Source: Sphingomonadales bacterium | GTDB taxonomy: Bacteria > Pseudomonadota > Alphaproteobacteria > Sphingomonadales > Sphingomonadaceae | Direction of reading: 5' to 3' | DNA: 11,268 bases | Assembly: GCA_027489295.1 (NCBI GenBank) | Contig: JAIYAA010000366.1 | Coordinates: forward strand, 1 to 11,268 | Part shown: in pieces, positions 1-7,231 of the stretch | Layout: every line of letters starts with the position of its first letter | Position numbering within the stretch: position 1 is the stretch's first letter | Translations under genes and position numbers: made by a program | Notes under the pieces: generated by a model | What the model saw: only the letters and a program-made list of their open reading frames with translations | Told to the model about the DNA's origin: nothing | Databases searched by the model: none

Positions 1-267
1 CATGCAGAGCTGGCATATCAGGAGCAATCCGCAGCCAAGATGGAGATGGGGTTGCTAGAGCGTCTCGATCCAGCGAGCGAAGACTATCAGGATAAGCTCG
101 AGCATATCCGCGGAGCAGTTTTGCATCACGTGTTTTCCGAAGAGGGCACTTGGTACCTCAAACTCGCCCGTTCCGCCCCGCCCGCGGATCAGGAGCGCAT
201 CACCGCTCGGTACGCAGAAGAGTATGCCCGCTATATGGGCTCCGACAGCCACCTCTTTTCAAGCTAA
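1..267 (+). CDS. Hemerythrin HHE-domain protein, 3' part
   Basis: The open frame runs in from the window edge and ends at TAA 265-267, giving the last 88 residues. The fragment is strongly helical. It carries His at fragment residues 1, 35, 42 and 43 and Glu at 47/48 in the stretch HHVFSEEGTWYLKL, which resembles the H...HxxxE iron-ligand helix of hemerythrin cation-binding (HHE) domains. Such proteins hold a non-haem di-iron site and bind O2 or act in iron or NO/redox stress handling in the cytoplasm. The N-terminal ligands lie outside the window, so completeness of the metal site cannot be judged. A perfect hairpin follows 19 bases after the stop, suggesting the transcript ends here and the gene is not linked to what follows. 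An internal ATG at 40 exists, but homology-like sequence extends upstream of it, so the gene is cut by the window edge rather than starting there. Confidence 0.7.
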   Translation, partial: HAELAYQEQSAAKMEMGLLERLDPASEDYQDKLEHIRGAVLHHVFSEEGTWYLKLARSAPPADQERITARYAEEYARYMGSDSHLFSS

Positions 268-286
268 GTTCGATCATTGCCATATG

Positions 287-315
287 GACGTGCTGGGCCA
301 AAAGCCCAGCACGTC
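287..315 (+). terminator. Perfect 12-bp hairpin after the hemerythrin-like gene
   Basis: The arms GACGTGCTGGGC and GCCCAGCACGTC are exact reverse complements, separated by the loop CAAAA. The hairpin starts 19 bases after the TAA stop. No run of T follows the stem (ACTCTCC), so it is an imperfect intrinsic terminator and could also protect the mRNA 3' end. Confidence 0.6.
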
Positions 316-719
316 ACTCTCCATTCGAGGTTCAGTCACGCTTCACCAACGTCAGGTTCTCCGCACTGAAAGAGTGTGCCTCTCTATGAAGCGGAGCAGA
401 AGCTGCTAATCACCATCAGCAAGCTGAGGCGCGGATTGTTCGGGCAACGCTTGCCTGTTATCAATCTCACTGGAGCGCCCCGCCGAGTGTGCCGCGCAAT
501 GGCCACTCCGACAAGTTCTATCGCGCGTTTCGATACAAACAGTCAGATACACTGATTGCTTGTCACATGCCAACGCAAAGCGACAGAGGCTGCGCATCTC
601 TCAGCGACAATGTCCCCGCCGTTCATTCATGTTGCGTGGCTGACAGCCAAACGGCGGTCGGCATTGACCTTACTAGCAACAGTTCGTTACGATTTCGGTT
701 TTCAGGCGTTCGGTGTTCC
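316..719. other. Intergenic stretch without a supportable gene
   Basis: Short frames are open here, but none has a ribosome site, a recognisable domain or a conserved continuation. One frame around 387-446 reads EAEQKLLITISKLRRGLFGQ, which faintly recalls the N-terminal region of IS66-type transposases (…LRRxxFGxxSE). It covers only about 20 residues with no continuation, so at best this is eroded mobile-element debris. The right-hand end should hold the promoter of the DUF2252 gene. Confidence 0.5.
664..692 (+). promoter_or_regulatory. Possible sigma-70-like promoter ahead of the DUF2252 gene
   Basis: TTGACC (664-669) matches five of six bases of a -35 element. It is followed after 17 bases by TTACGA (687-692), a weak -10. 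The position, 28 bases before the ATG at 720, is sensible. The -10 match is poor, so this is only a candidate. Confidence 0.25.
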
Positions 720-1954
720 ATGCCCAACAAAGCGTCGAAACTGCCCCGCACCCAAGCCGACCGAAGCCTGGTCCTTGAACGCAATCGATCTCTCAAAATG
801 GCGCGTTCAGCGCATGCCTATGTGCGGGAAATACGGCCAAGTTCTACGATTGGCTTGGCAGCTCCTCTGTAGCTGCTCGGGTCCCGAGTGGACCATCGGT
901 CTGGATTTGCGGCGATTGCCATGTTGGCAATCTTGGGCCGCTGTCAAACGGGGATGGTCGCGTCGAAGTACAAATCCGCGACTTGGATCAAGCCGTCATC
1001 GGCAACCCAGCCCACGATCTCATTCGCTTGGGCCTATCGCTTGCTACCGCCGCACGCGGATCAGACCTCCCGGGCGTTGTCACCGCACGGATGTTGGAAG
1101 AAATGATGGAAGGGTACACCGCTGCCATTCACGACCCCACCAGTGGCGACCCAGGTGTCGAACCCGATGTCGTACAAAGCGTGAAGCGCAGAGCGCTGGG
1201 GCGACGGTGGAGACACCTTGCCAAAGAGCGCTTTGAAGCAGTTGAGCCACGGATCCCGGTCAGTAAGCGGTTCTGGCCCATCAGTGACAAAGAACGCGAG
1301 GCTCTCGCCCGCGGACTCGCTGACCCTTCGCTCCTCGCGACTATTTTGGGGTTGGGGGAGAACGTGGCTGGTCTTAACCAGCCCCGCTTGATTGACGCTG
1401 CCTATTGGATGAAGGGATGCAGTTCCCTCGGTCTTTTGCGATACGCCGCAATCGTAAGCCTCCCTGATGAGGACGGGGAACAAAGCTTTGCATTGATTGA
1501 TTTGAAAGAAGCAGTGGACCCGGTAGCTCCTGCAACTCCGACTGCAACAATTCCAAAAGACAATTCGCAACGTGTAGTAACCGCGGCGCAAGCGCTCTCT
1601 CCCCATCTTGGACGGCGCATGGCTACGATCAAAGTACTGGGACGCTCGCTGTTCGTTCGAGAGCTCGCGCCGCAAGACTTGAAGTTAGAACTAGAGCAAT
1701 TCAGTCGATCAGAAGCTGTGAGAGCCGCAAGGTTCTTGGCATTTATTGTCGGTAAAGCTCATGCTCGCCAAATGCCGATCGATGCACGTAATGCGTGGCT
1801 GGAGACGCTCAGCGCAGACCGTCGGGGCAGTTTGGACACTCCGAGCTGGCTATGGGAGAGCGTGGTCTCGCTCGCCGGTCAACACGAAGTTGGCTATCTT
1901 GAGCATTGCCGACGTCACGCGCTCAGCGACAATGAGCGCGCTCCAGATCGATGA
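720..1954 (+). pseudogene. DUF2252 family protein, broken by a one-base frameshift
   Basis: The ATG at 720 opens a frame reading …KMARSAHAYVR. At the G-run 826-828 the family-like sequence continues one frame over (GNTAKFYDWLGSSSVAARVP…). One extra G would restore a continuous protein of 411 residues, a usual size for this family. In the restored protein, CGDCHVGNLG (about 64-73) and IRDLDQAVIGNPAHDLIRL (from about 86) closely resemble the catalytic and metal-binding loops of aminoglycoside-phosphotransferase-type kinases (HGDxHxxN; D…G.P..DL). LIDLKEA (Lys about 263) and a HAR motif (about 348) follow. The loop lies near the N-terminus and the Lys-bearing strand after it, which suggests a permuted kinase-like fold (my inference). 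The substrate is unknown. As it stands, translation from 720 stops at about 872. The rest is open only from internal starts such as TTG 983, which would lack the catalytic loop. The intact codons on both sides suggest a recent mutation or a sequencing error. It ends 62 bases before the helicase start and is probably in one operon with it. Confidence 0.8.
1918..1940 (+). other. Small hairpin at the DUF2252/helicase junction
   Basis: The arms CGCGCTCA and TGAGCGCG pair perfectly over 8 bp around a 7-base loop. It lies inside the last codons of the DUF2252 gene and just upstream of both possible helicase starts (1951 and 2017). It could affect translation coupling or mRNA processing between the two genes, or be a chance product of coding sequence. 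Confidence 0.25.
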
Positions 1955-2016
1955 CACCGCGAAACGGAACGTGCGGAATACGAGCTCGTTACGGTCGTCC
2001 CAATCAAGAGCGAGCA

Positions 2017-5000
2017 ATGACCAAAACAGCAGCAAGCCTTGCAACCGCTATGAGACGCGATCCAGCTCAACGCGTACTGTCAGCAGGCGAAATCGCCGCT
2101 GTGTTAGCGGAGGTGCTAGAACAAGATCATGTCTTCTTTGCCGCCGCCGACGAAGCCAAGGCAACCGCAGTGCGGGAAGCTTTGGCAGCGCTTATGCCGG
2201 CAGCAACTGTCGTATCCTGCCCCGCCCCCGATGCCCTGCCGGGAGACGCAGCACCTTCAACCGCCGCGAACGTAGGACAGCGCGTTGCCGCGCTACGTCA
2301 AGTCCTTCTCGCTCGACGAGCTGTCGAGCGATCTCCCATTGCACTGATAACAACGGGCGAAGCGCTCGCACGACTATATCCTCCGCCGGATGCATTCGAA
2401 GCTGCACCGCCGCGAGTGTCGGTCGGAGACACGCTTGATCTGGCCGACCTCTTCAACAAGCTCTTAGCGGGAGGGTACGTTGATGACGACAGAGTTGACG
2501 AGCCAGGCGAGGCAGCGCTTCGCGGACTAGTGCTAGACGTCTACCCGGCCGATGCCCCATATCCGACGCGCATCGAAGTGGTGGACGGTATGGTCAATTC
2601 GGTCCGTAGCTATGACTCCGCGTCTCAGCGAACAGTAGCCGAATGTGACGCGCAGGAACTCGGCCGTGTGAGTGAGCCACCAACCGGCGATGCGGGCGTG
2701 GCCCTGATTCAGCATTTGCCCGATGCAATCTTGGTGCTGGAACCCGGTGCAGACAATCGCCGAAAGCGCTTCCTAGCATTAGTGGCCGACGCCAGACGGC
2801 GGCGCCCCGGCCGCCTCGTTGCAGCGACGGTAGATGAAGCCGATTGGGGCGACCTCGTAGCTGATCGCCATTTGCTAGAGCTTGAACCGGAAGGACCCGA
2901 GCCACAACGCTTCGTTGAAACGCGATCACCGCTACGCGCATTCAGTCGCTTCGCCAAAACCATCTTATCCAGTGGAAAGCGCTTGGCTTTGCTGGGGAGC
3001 GCTCGAGACGTCAGATTCCTCCGCGCCAGAATCGCAAAAGCGTTGAATGTTGAACTAAACGATGTTTCCAGCTGGAGCCAGTTGCGCTCCGCGCCGCCGG
3101 GGGCTTTGGCTTGCCTCGTCGCGCCTATCGCGCGAGGCTTTGAGCGTAACGACATAGTAGCAGTCGCAGCAGCAGATCTCCTCGGCAGTCGTGCGGAACG
3201 CAACTTTACTCCAACCGACAGCGGTATTTCTCCGCTGGCACTAGATGAAATCCGCATCGGCGACCTCGTGGTGCATGAGGATCACGGCATTGCGATACTG
3301 GCCGGCATTCAACCAATGCCGTCCGGCGAAAGCGAGGGCGACGCGATCGCGTTGCAGTATGCCGGCGACGGCGTTCGGTTGATTCCGTCATCAGAAGCAG
3401 ATCGCATCTGGCGCTACGGCGGAGACAAGGATGTAATCCCACTCGACAAGCTGGATGGCACCACTTGGCAGAAACGACGTGCTGAGATCAGCACCCTCAT
3501 CAACGACACCGCGCAAAGCTTGATCGCTCTCGCTGAGGAAAGAGCCCAACGTTCGGCCCCCGTGCTGAAGCCAGATTTGCCAAAATACGAGCGGTTCGTC
3601 GCCACCTTCCCGTTCACCGAGACATCTGACCAGGCCAGAGCGATCGATGCGGTTCGAGAAGACCTCGCTTCGGGAACCCCGATGGATCGCTTGATTGTCG
3701 GGGATGTCGGCTACGGGAAAACCGAAGTCGCCTTGAGGGCTGCTGCCATTGCAGTATTTTCGGGCCACCAAGTCGTCATTGCCGCCCCCACTACCGTCCT
3801 CGCCCGCCAGCACCTCGAAACTTTCGCGGACAGGTTCGATGGTACCGGGGTCCAGATAGCGGGGTTGTCTCGTTTAACGACGCAGACAGAGAGAAAGCGG
3901 GTGAAGGCCGGACTGGCTGACGGGTCGATCGACATCGTCATTGGCACGGGTGCGGTTGCGGCCAAGGGATTGTCGTTCGCCAACCTAGCACTGACGATCA
4001 TCGATGAAGAGCAGCGGTTCGGAACCTCAGACAAACAGCGATTACGAGCACTAGGTCCCGGTCACACGCTCACGCTTAGCGCCACTCCTATTCCTCGCAC
4101 ACTGCAAGGGGCGCTTGTTGGCATCCAACAGCTATCGGTCATTGCCACACCACCCGCGCGCCGGCAGCCAATCCGTACGTCCGTCGGTGTGTTCGACGAA
4201 CATCTAGTTCGTAGCGCTCTTCTTCGAGAACGTAGCAGAGGTGGTCAAAGTTTTGTCGTAGTTCCCAGGATCGAGGACATGCTGCCGCTCGCGGAGAAAC
4301 TACATGCGCTTGTTCCGGAACTCGACGTGCTGCAGGCGCATGGCAAGATGCCTGCCGGCGATATCGATGAAGCGATGGTGCGTTTTGGACAAGGTTATGG
4401 AGACGTGCTTCTGGCGACGAACATCATCGAAGCCGGGCTCGATGTTCCCCGCGCCAACACCATGGTCCTTTATCGCGCTGATCGGTTCGGCCTGGCTCAA
4501 CTACATCAGCTAAGAGGACGGGTTGGCCGCGGCAGCAGGCGTGGACAGGTCTTTCTACTCACCGAGCCTAATGCACAAATCGCCCCACGAACGCTCAAGC
4601 GCCTGCGCACGTTGGAAGCGTTCGATCGCCTAGGTGCGGGCTTCGAAATCAGCAGCAAGGATCTCGACATGCGTGGCGCAGGCGATCTGCTAGGTGAAGC
4701 GCAGGCTGGGCACATCAAGTTGATAGGGGTCGATCTCTACCAGCATCTGCTTGAAATTGCTCTTCGAAGAGCGCGTGGCGAGCAAGTGGAGGAGTGGCGG
4801 CCAGAACTGCGATTAGGCATCCAGGGGCGGCTGCCACAAAGCTGGATCCCGGACGATGATATACGCATCTCCTTCTACGTGAGGATCGCGCGAGCAGCAG
4901 AAGCTGGTGCGATCGACGCACTGGAAGCTGAGCTCGAAGACCGGTTTGGCGCGGTGCCTGACGAAGCTATTCAACTTCTCGCGTTGGCGCGCATTCGTAT

Positions 5001-5229
5001 CAGAGCGCTCAATGCGCAGATTGATAGGATCGACGCTGGACCAGCAGCTATTGCATTTACACCTCGCCCCGACTTTGACTCTGAGGTGGATGGTACAGGA
5101 CTAGAGCGGAAGGACAATCGGCTATTACTGCCAGAACGTATTGAAGATCCGGCCGCGCGCGCAGAGCGCATCGAAAGCCTTCTCGAAGCACTGGTGGACA
5201 CCCAAGTATCCGGAAGAGTTCTACTCTGA
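2017..5229 (+). CDS. Mfd/TRCF-type DNA translocase (probable accessory Mfd paralogue)
   Basis: A protein of 1070 residues with the full Mfd architecture. It has a UvrB-like N-terminal module (GYVDDDRVDEPGE from about 153), then an RNA-polymerase-interaction-like domain beginning GDLVVHEDHGIA (about 415). A RecG-like superfamily-2 motor follows, with Walker A GDVGYGKT (562-569), DEEQ box (663-666), SATPIPRT motif III (688-695) and motif VI QLHQLRGRVGR (828-838). A C-terminal D7-like segment (ELEDRFGAVPDEA, about 972) completes it. Mfd uses ATP to push stalled RNA polymerase off DNA and recruits UvrA. All ATPase motifs are intact, so it should be active. It is shorter than typical Mfd (about 1150) and its N-terminal part is divergent. 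The linkage to DUF2252 rather than a housekeeping context suggests an accessory copy (inference). The start at 2017 has an AAGAG ribosome site 6 bases upstream. An in-frame ATG at 1951 overlaps the DUF2252 stop as ATGA and would add 22 unremarkable residues, so it remains an alternative. Confidence 0.85.
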   Translation: MTKTAASLATAMRRDPAQRVLSAGEIAAVLAEVLEQDHVFFAAADEAKATAVREALAALMPAATVVSCPAPDALPGDAAPSTAANVGQRVAALRQVLLARRAVERSPIALITTGEALARLYPPPDAFEAAPPRVSVGDTLDLADLFNKLLAGGYVDDDRVDEPGEAALRGLVLDVYPADAPYPTRIEVVDGMVNSVRSYDSASQRTVAECDAQELGRVSEPPTGDAGVALIQHLPDAILVLEPGADNRRKRFLALVADARRRRPGRLVAATVDEADWGDLVADRHLLELEPEGPEPQRFVETRSPLRAFSRFAKTILSSGKRLALLGSARDVRFLRARIAKALNVELNDVSSWSQLRSAPPGALACLVAPIARGFERNDIVAVAAADLLGSRAERNFTPTDSGISPLALDEIRIGDLVVHEDHGIAILAGIQPMPSGESEGDAIALQYAGDGVRLIPSSEADRIWRYGGDKDVIPLDKLDGTTWQKRRAEISTLINDTAQSLIALAEERAQRSAPVLKPDLPKYERFVATFPFTETSDQARAIDAVREDLASGTPMDRLIVGDVGYGKTEVALRAAAIAVFSGHQVVIAAPTTVLARQHLETFADRFDGTGVQIAGLSRLTTQTERKRVKAGLADGSIDIVIGTGAVAAKGLSFANLALTIIDEEQRFGTSDKQRLRALGPGHTLTLSATPIPRTLQGALVGIQQLSVIATPPARRQPIRTSVGVFDEHLVRSALLRERSRGGQSFVVVPRIEDMLPLAEKLHALVPELDVLQAHGKMPAGDIDEAMVRFGQGYGDVLLATNIIEAGLDVPRANTMVLYRADRFGLAQLHQLRGRVGRGSRRGQVFLLTEPNAQIAPRTLKRLRTLEAFDRLGAGFEISSKDLDMRGAGDLLGEAQAGHIKLIGVDLYQHLLEIALRRARGEQVEEWRPELRLGIQGRLPQSWIPDDDIRISFYVRIARAAEAGAIDALEAELEDRFGAVPDEAIQLLALARIRIRALNAQIDRIDAGPAAIAFTPRPDFDSEVDGTGLERKDNRLLLPERIEDPAARAERIESLLEALVDTQVSGRVLL

Positions 5230-5659
5230 ATTCACCGCGCACGCTCGCTCGCTTGGGGTGCAACCGGTCATCAGGTTCATGCGACGCTAGGTGAAGTTCC
5301 ATAGATAGGTGTAAACGCCGCCTTCAGATGCTCCTTGGTAATGTCAATCGTCGCCCTCAAGCCGTGGTGTTCCCCCTTTCGCCACCGCTGGGGGGCGACG
5401 ACGCCAGAAGCCCGACGTAGGACATGCGCGGCGAAAAGCCAGCGCGCCTGCATCCGACTTAGCCCAGCTAAGACGCGACCACCATCAAGCGAGGCTCATC
5501 CTGTTCGGCGGCGTGATCCAGGATCGCATCAGTCCTCAATAAGATTTTCTCCGTCTGCCCGGCTTTTAAAGTCGGGACACGAACACCGGCAGCTTGCAAA
5601 AAGACCAGCTTCACAGAAGACCGGACACCGAGTAGCCCTGCAGCGTGCCGCGTCGAAGG
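5230..5659. other. Gene-poor spacer between helicase and exported-protein gene
   Basis: A frame in line with the next gene is open from 5335. Its translation is Arg/Pro/Ser-rich without domain character, and the signal peptide at 5704 shows where the real protein begins. A minus-strand frame (5468-5665) is equally unremarkable. No clear terminator follows the helicase stop. An imperfect inverted repeat CCCGGCTTT / AAAGTCGGG lies near 5557-5576. I see no other structure. Confidence 0.5.
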
Positions 5660-5681
5660 TGACATTCTGGGGAGAATGTCA
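5660..5681 (+). promoter_or_regulatory. Perfect 9-bp palindrome upstream of exported-protein gene
   Basis: TGACATTCT and AGAATGTCA are exact reverse complements around GGGG. The repeat ends 22 bases before the ATG at 5704, in the 5' leader or promoter. It could be an operator for a dimeric repressor or an RNA hairpin in the leader. No regulator in the window obviously matches it. Confidence 0.4.
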
Positions 5682-5703
5682 GGCGCGCCACCAGCGGGGT
5701 AAA

Positions 5704-6564
5704 ATGATGTTCAAACTGCATATCACTGCATGTTTTTTCGCGGCCGCACTTTGCTCGCCGGTCCACGCTCAAACGCCCGCCAGGCCAGATGAGGTTCTCA
5801 ACAACGAGACCATCTTGTCACTGGCGGCAGCAGGTATTCCTGACGAAGCACTCGTCGCGAAAATCAAGGCTTCAAAAGGCAACTACGACACTTCCACGTC
5901 CAACATTCTGACCTTGAAGCAAAAGGGTCTTTCGGGTCCCGTCATCGCCGCAATGATCAGCGCAGCCGACGCTGCGTCCAAGCCAGCGATGTCGCTTGAC
6001 GCGGCGGATCCCATGATCCCACACCCCGCAGGCGTGTACTTCGCCTCCCCCGACGCTGGACAAAAGATGGTTGTGATGCAACCTACTGTCTCGTCCCAAG
6101 CTAAGACCGGCGGAATTTTCGGCTACGCATTGACGGGCGGCCTCGCGTCAATGAGCATCAAGGCAGCCATCCCCGGATCGGCAGCGACGCTCATGACGGG
6201 CAAGAACCCAACGTTCTACTTCTTCTTCGACGACTCAAACCCTGGAACCGCTGCGCAGACCAGTGCATGGCTCGCCGGCAGCGCATCGGTGGTAAAAAGC
6301 CCCTCCGAATTCTCGCTGGTTCAGCTTATGGAGAAGAAGGGGCGTCGCGAAGCACGGGTTGGAAGCGCCAACATCGCCGGCGCGAAGACCGGCATCATGG
6401 ACAAGGATCGCATCGAGTTCAATTATGAACAGGTGCGTCAGGGCGTCTTCAAGGTCACACCCAAGCAGCCGCTCGAGCCGGGCCAGTATGGCTTTGTCTA
6501 TTCCGTCGCGGGGGCCGCTGGCGGCGCCCTCACCGCGCGCGTGTATGATTTCGGGGTAAAGTGA
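5704..6564 (+). CDS. Exported protein of unknown function
   Basis: A protein of 286 residues. It begins with a good Sec signal peptide: MMFKLH, a hydrophobic stretch to about residue 18, and cleavage predicted after VHA (22/23). This fixes the start at 5704 or the adjacent ATG at 5707, although the frame is open further upstream. ITAC at 7-10 matches a lipobox but sits too close to the N-terminus to be used. Residues 31-88 (ETILSLAAAGIPDEALVAKI … YDTSTSNILTLKQKGLSGPV) form a short helical unit with the DTST turn. This unit is seen in many uncharacterised exported bacterial proteins. Residues about 105-286 look like a beta-rich domain ending GQYGFVYSV…ARVYDFGVK. It probably acts in the periplasm or outer envelope; no enzymatic motif is visible. 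It has its own upstream palindrome and a hairpin after the stop, so it looks like a single-gene unit unrelated to the neighbouring defence genes. Confidence 0.75.
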   Translation: MMFKLHITACFFAAALCSPVHAQTPARPDEVLNNETILSLAAAGIPDEALVAKIKASKGNYDTSTSNILTLKQKGLSGPVIAAMISAADAASKPAMSLDAADPMIPHPAGVYFASPDAGQKMVVMQPTVSSQAKTGGIFGYALTGGLASMSIKAAIPGSAATLMTGKNPTFYFFFDDSNPGTAAQTSAWLAGSASVVKSPSEFSLVQLMEKKGRREARVGSANIAGAKTGIMDKDRIEFNYEQVRQGVFKVTPKQPLEPGQYGFVYSVAGAAGGALTARVYDFGVK

Positions 6565-6570
6565 CTCCAA

Positions 6571-6592
6571 TGGGAGAGCAACTGCTCTCCCA
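6571..6592 (+). terminator. Hairpin after the exported-protein gene
   Basis: TGGGAGAGC and GCTCTCCCA pair perfectly over 9 bp around the loop AACT, 6 bases after the TGA stop. There is no T-run after it (CCTGGATGG), so termination would be imperfect. It separates the exported-protein gene from the CBASS operon. Confidence 0.55.
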
Positions 6593-6622
6593 CCTGGATG
6601 GCGTACGCTTCGGCGCGGTCCC

Positions 6623-6651
6623 TTGCGCGGCAGATCCGGTCACGATACGAA
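6623..6651 (+). promoter_or_regulatory. Possible promoter of the CBASS operon
   Basis: TTGCGC (6623-6628), a 17-base spacer and TACGAA (6646-6651) sit 28 bases before the effector start. Both boxes are partial matches. The position is right for an operon that must start after the hairpin at 6571-6592, but the boxes alone are weak. Confidence 0.25.
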
Positions 6652-6679
6652 CAAACCTAGAACACGAGCTGAGGAACCG

Positions 6680-7231
6680 ATGTCCATACCATCCGAGGAG
6701 CGAGAGCGGATTGTAAGCGAAGGCCGTAAGCTGGCGGTGGATGCACTGTACTCGGAAAAAGCACATTTTGCGGCAGCCAACCGCTGGCGATACTGGGGCT
6801 TCTGGCTAGGCAACACGGCTGCAGTTTTGGCAGCGTTAGCGGGTGCCGGGTTTCTGACCAAGGTGCTCAGCCCGGCCCTTCAGAGTTGGATGCCGGCGGG
6901 TCTAGCTTTTCTTGCTTCGCTGATCACGATCCTCGTCACCAACATGAAGCCAGACCAGATCTGGGAAAAGCATCACGCTGCCGGCGTAGATTACGGCATC
7001 GTACGCCGGAAGATTAGGCAGTTTGTGCAAATCAGCGCGGCCGCGTCTGGGGGCGATCAAACCGCGCTGCGCAAGGAGTTGGTCGCGCTAACTGAAGAGG
7101 TTGGCGCCATCCAGAAACGCGCTCGCCCGATACCGACTTACGCACACAAAGCTGCATATAAAAGCATTCATGCGGGAACAGCCGACTACACCTCGCGGGA
7201 ACTCGACGCTGCGGCGGGGGCGATGGAATGA
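6680..7231 (+). CDS. SLATT-domain two-helix membrane effector of CBASS
   Basis: A protein of 183 residues. A charged N-terminal helix (1-37) leads into two membrane segments, about 39-60 (YWGFWLGNTAAVLAALAGAG) and 71-89 (MPAGLAFLASLITILVTNM). A helical cytoplasmic tail with WEKHHAAGVDYGIVRRKIRQ follows. This layout fits SLATT, the SMODS/SLOG-associating 2TM effector family, whose members are predicted to form pores or disrupt the inner membrane when a nucleotide signal is made. No separate nucleotide-binding sensor domain is visible in it. The ATG at 6680 has GAGGAA four bases upstream; an in-frame earlier start at 6623 lies in the probable promoter. The stop overlaps the start of the cyclase gene by 4 bp (ATGA), so the two are translationally coupled, which supports the role more strongly than the sequence of this divergent family alone. 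Confidence 0.8.
   Translation: MSIPSEERERIVSEGRKLAVDALYSEKAHFAAANRWRYWGFWLGNTAAVLAALAGAGFLTKVLSPALQSWMPAGLAFLASLITILVTNMKPDQIWEKHHAAGVDYGIVRRKIRQFVQISAAASGGDQTALRKELVALTEEVGAIQKRARPIPTYAHKAAYKSIHAGTADYTSRELDAAAGAME

Noticed and set aside
387..446. Possible IS66-type transposase remnant (…ISKLRRGLFGQ)
   Set aside because: Only about 20 residues resemble the family, with no continuation on either side and a stop upstream. This is not enough to call a mobile element.
983..1954. A shorter intact DUF2252 gene starting at TTG 983
   Set aside because: It would lack the CGDCHVGN loop and there is no ribosome site. The conserved sequence clearly continues upstream, so a frameshifted longer gene is the better reading.
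5290..5390. Minus-strand fragment reading TIDITKEHLKAAFTPIYG as a possible gene remnant
   Set aside because: It is short, no family is recognised with confidence, and there is no start or supporting context.
5335..5703. N-terminal extension of the exported protein
   Set aside because: The frame is open but Arg/Pro-rich and featureless, and a classical signal peptide begins at 5704.
5722..5733. Lipobox ITAC in the exported protein
   Set aside because: The Cys is at residue 10, too early for a lipoprotein signal peptide. A standard cleavage after VHA at 22 fits better.
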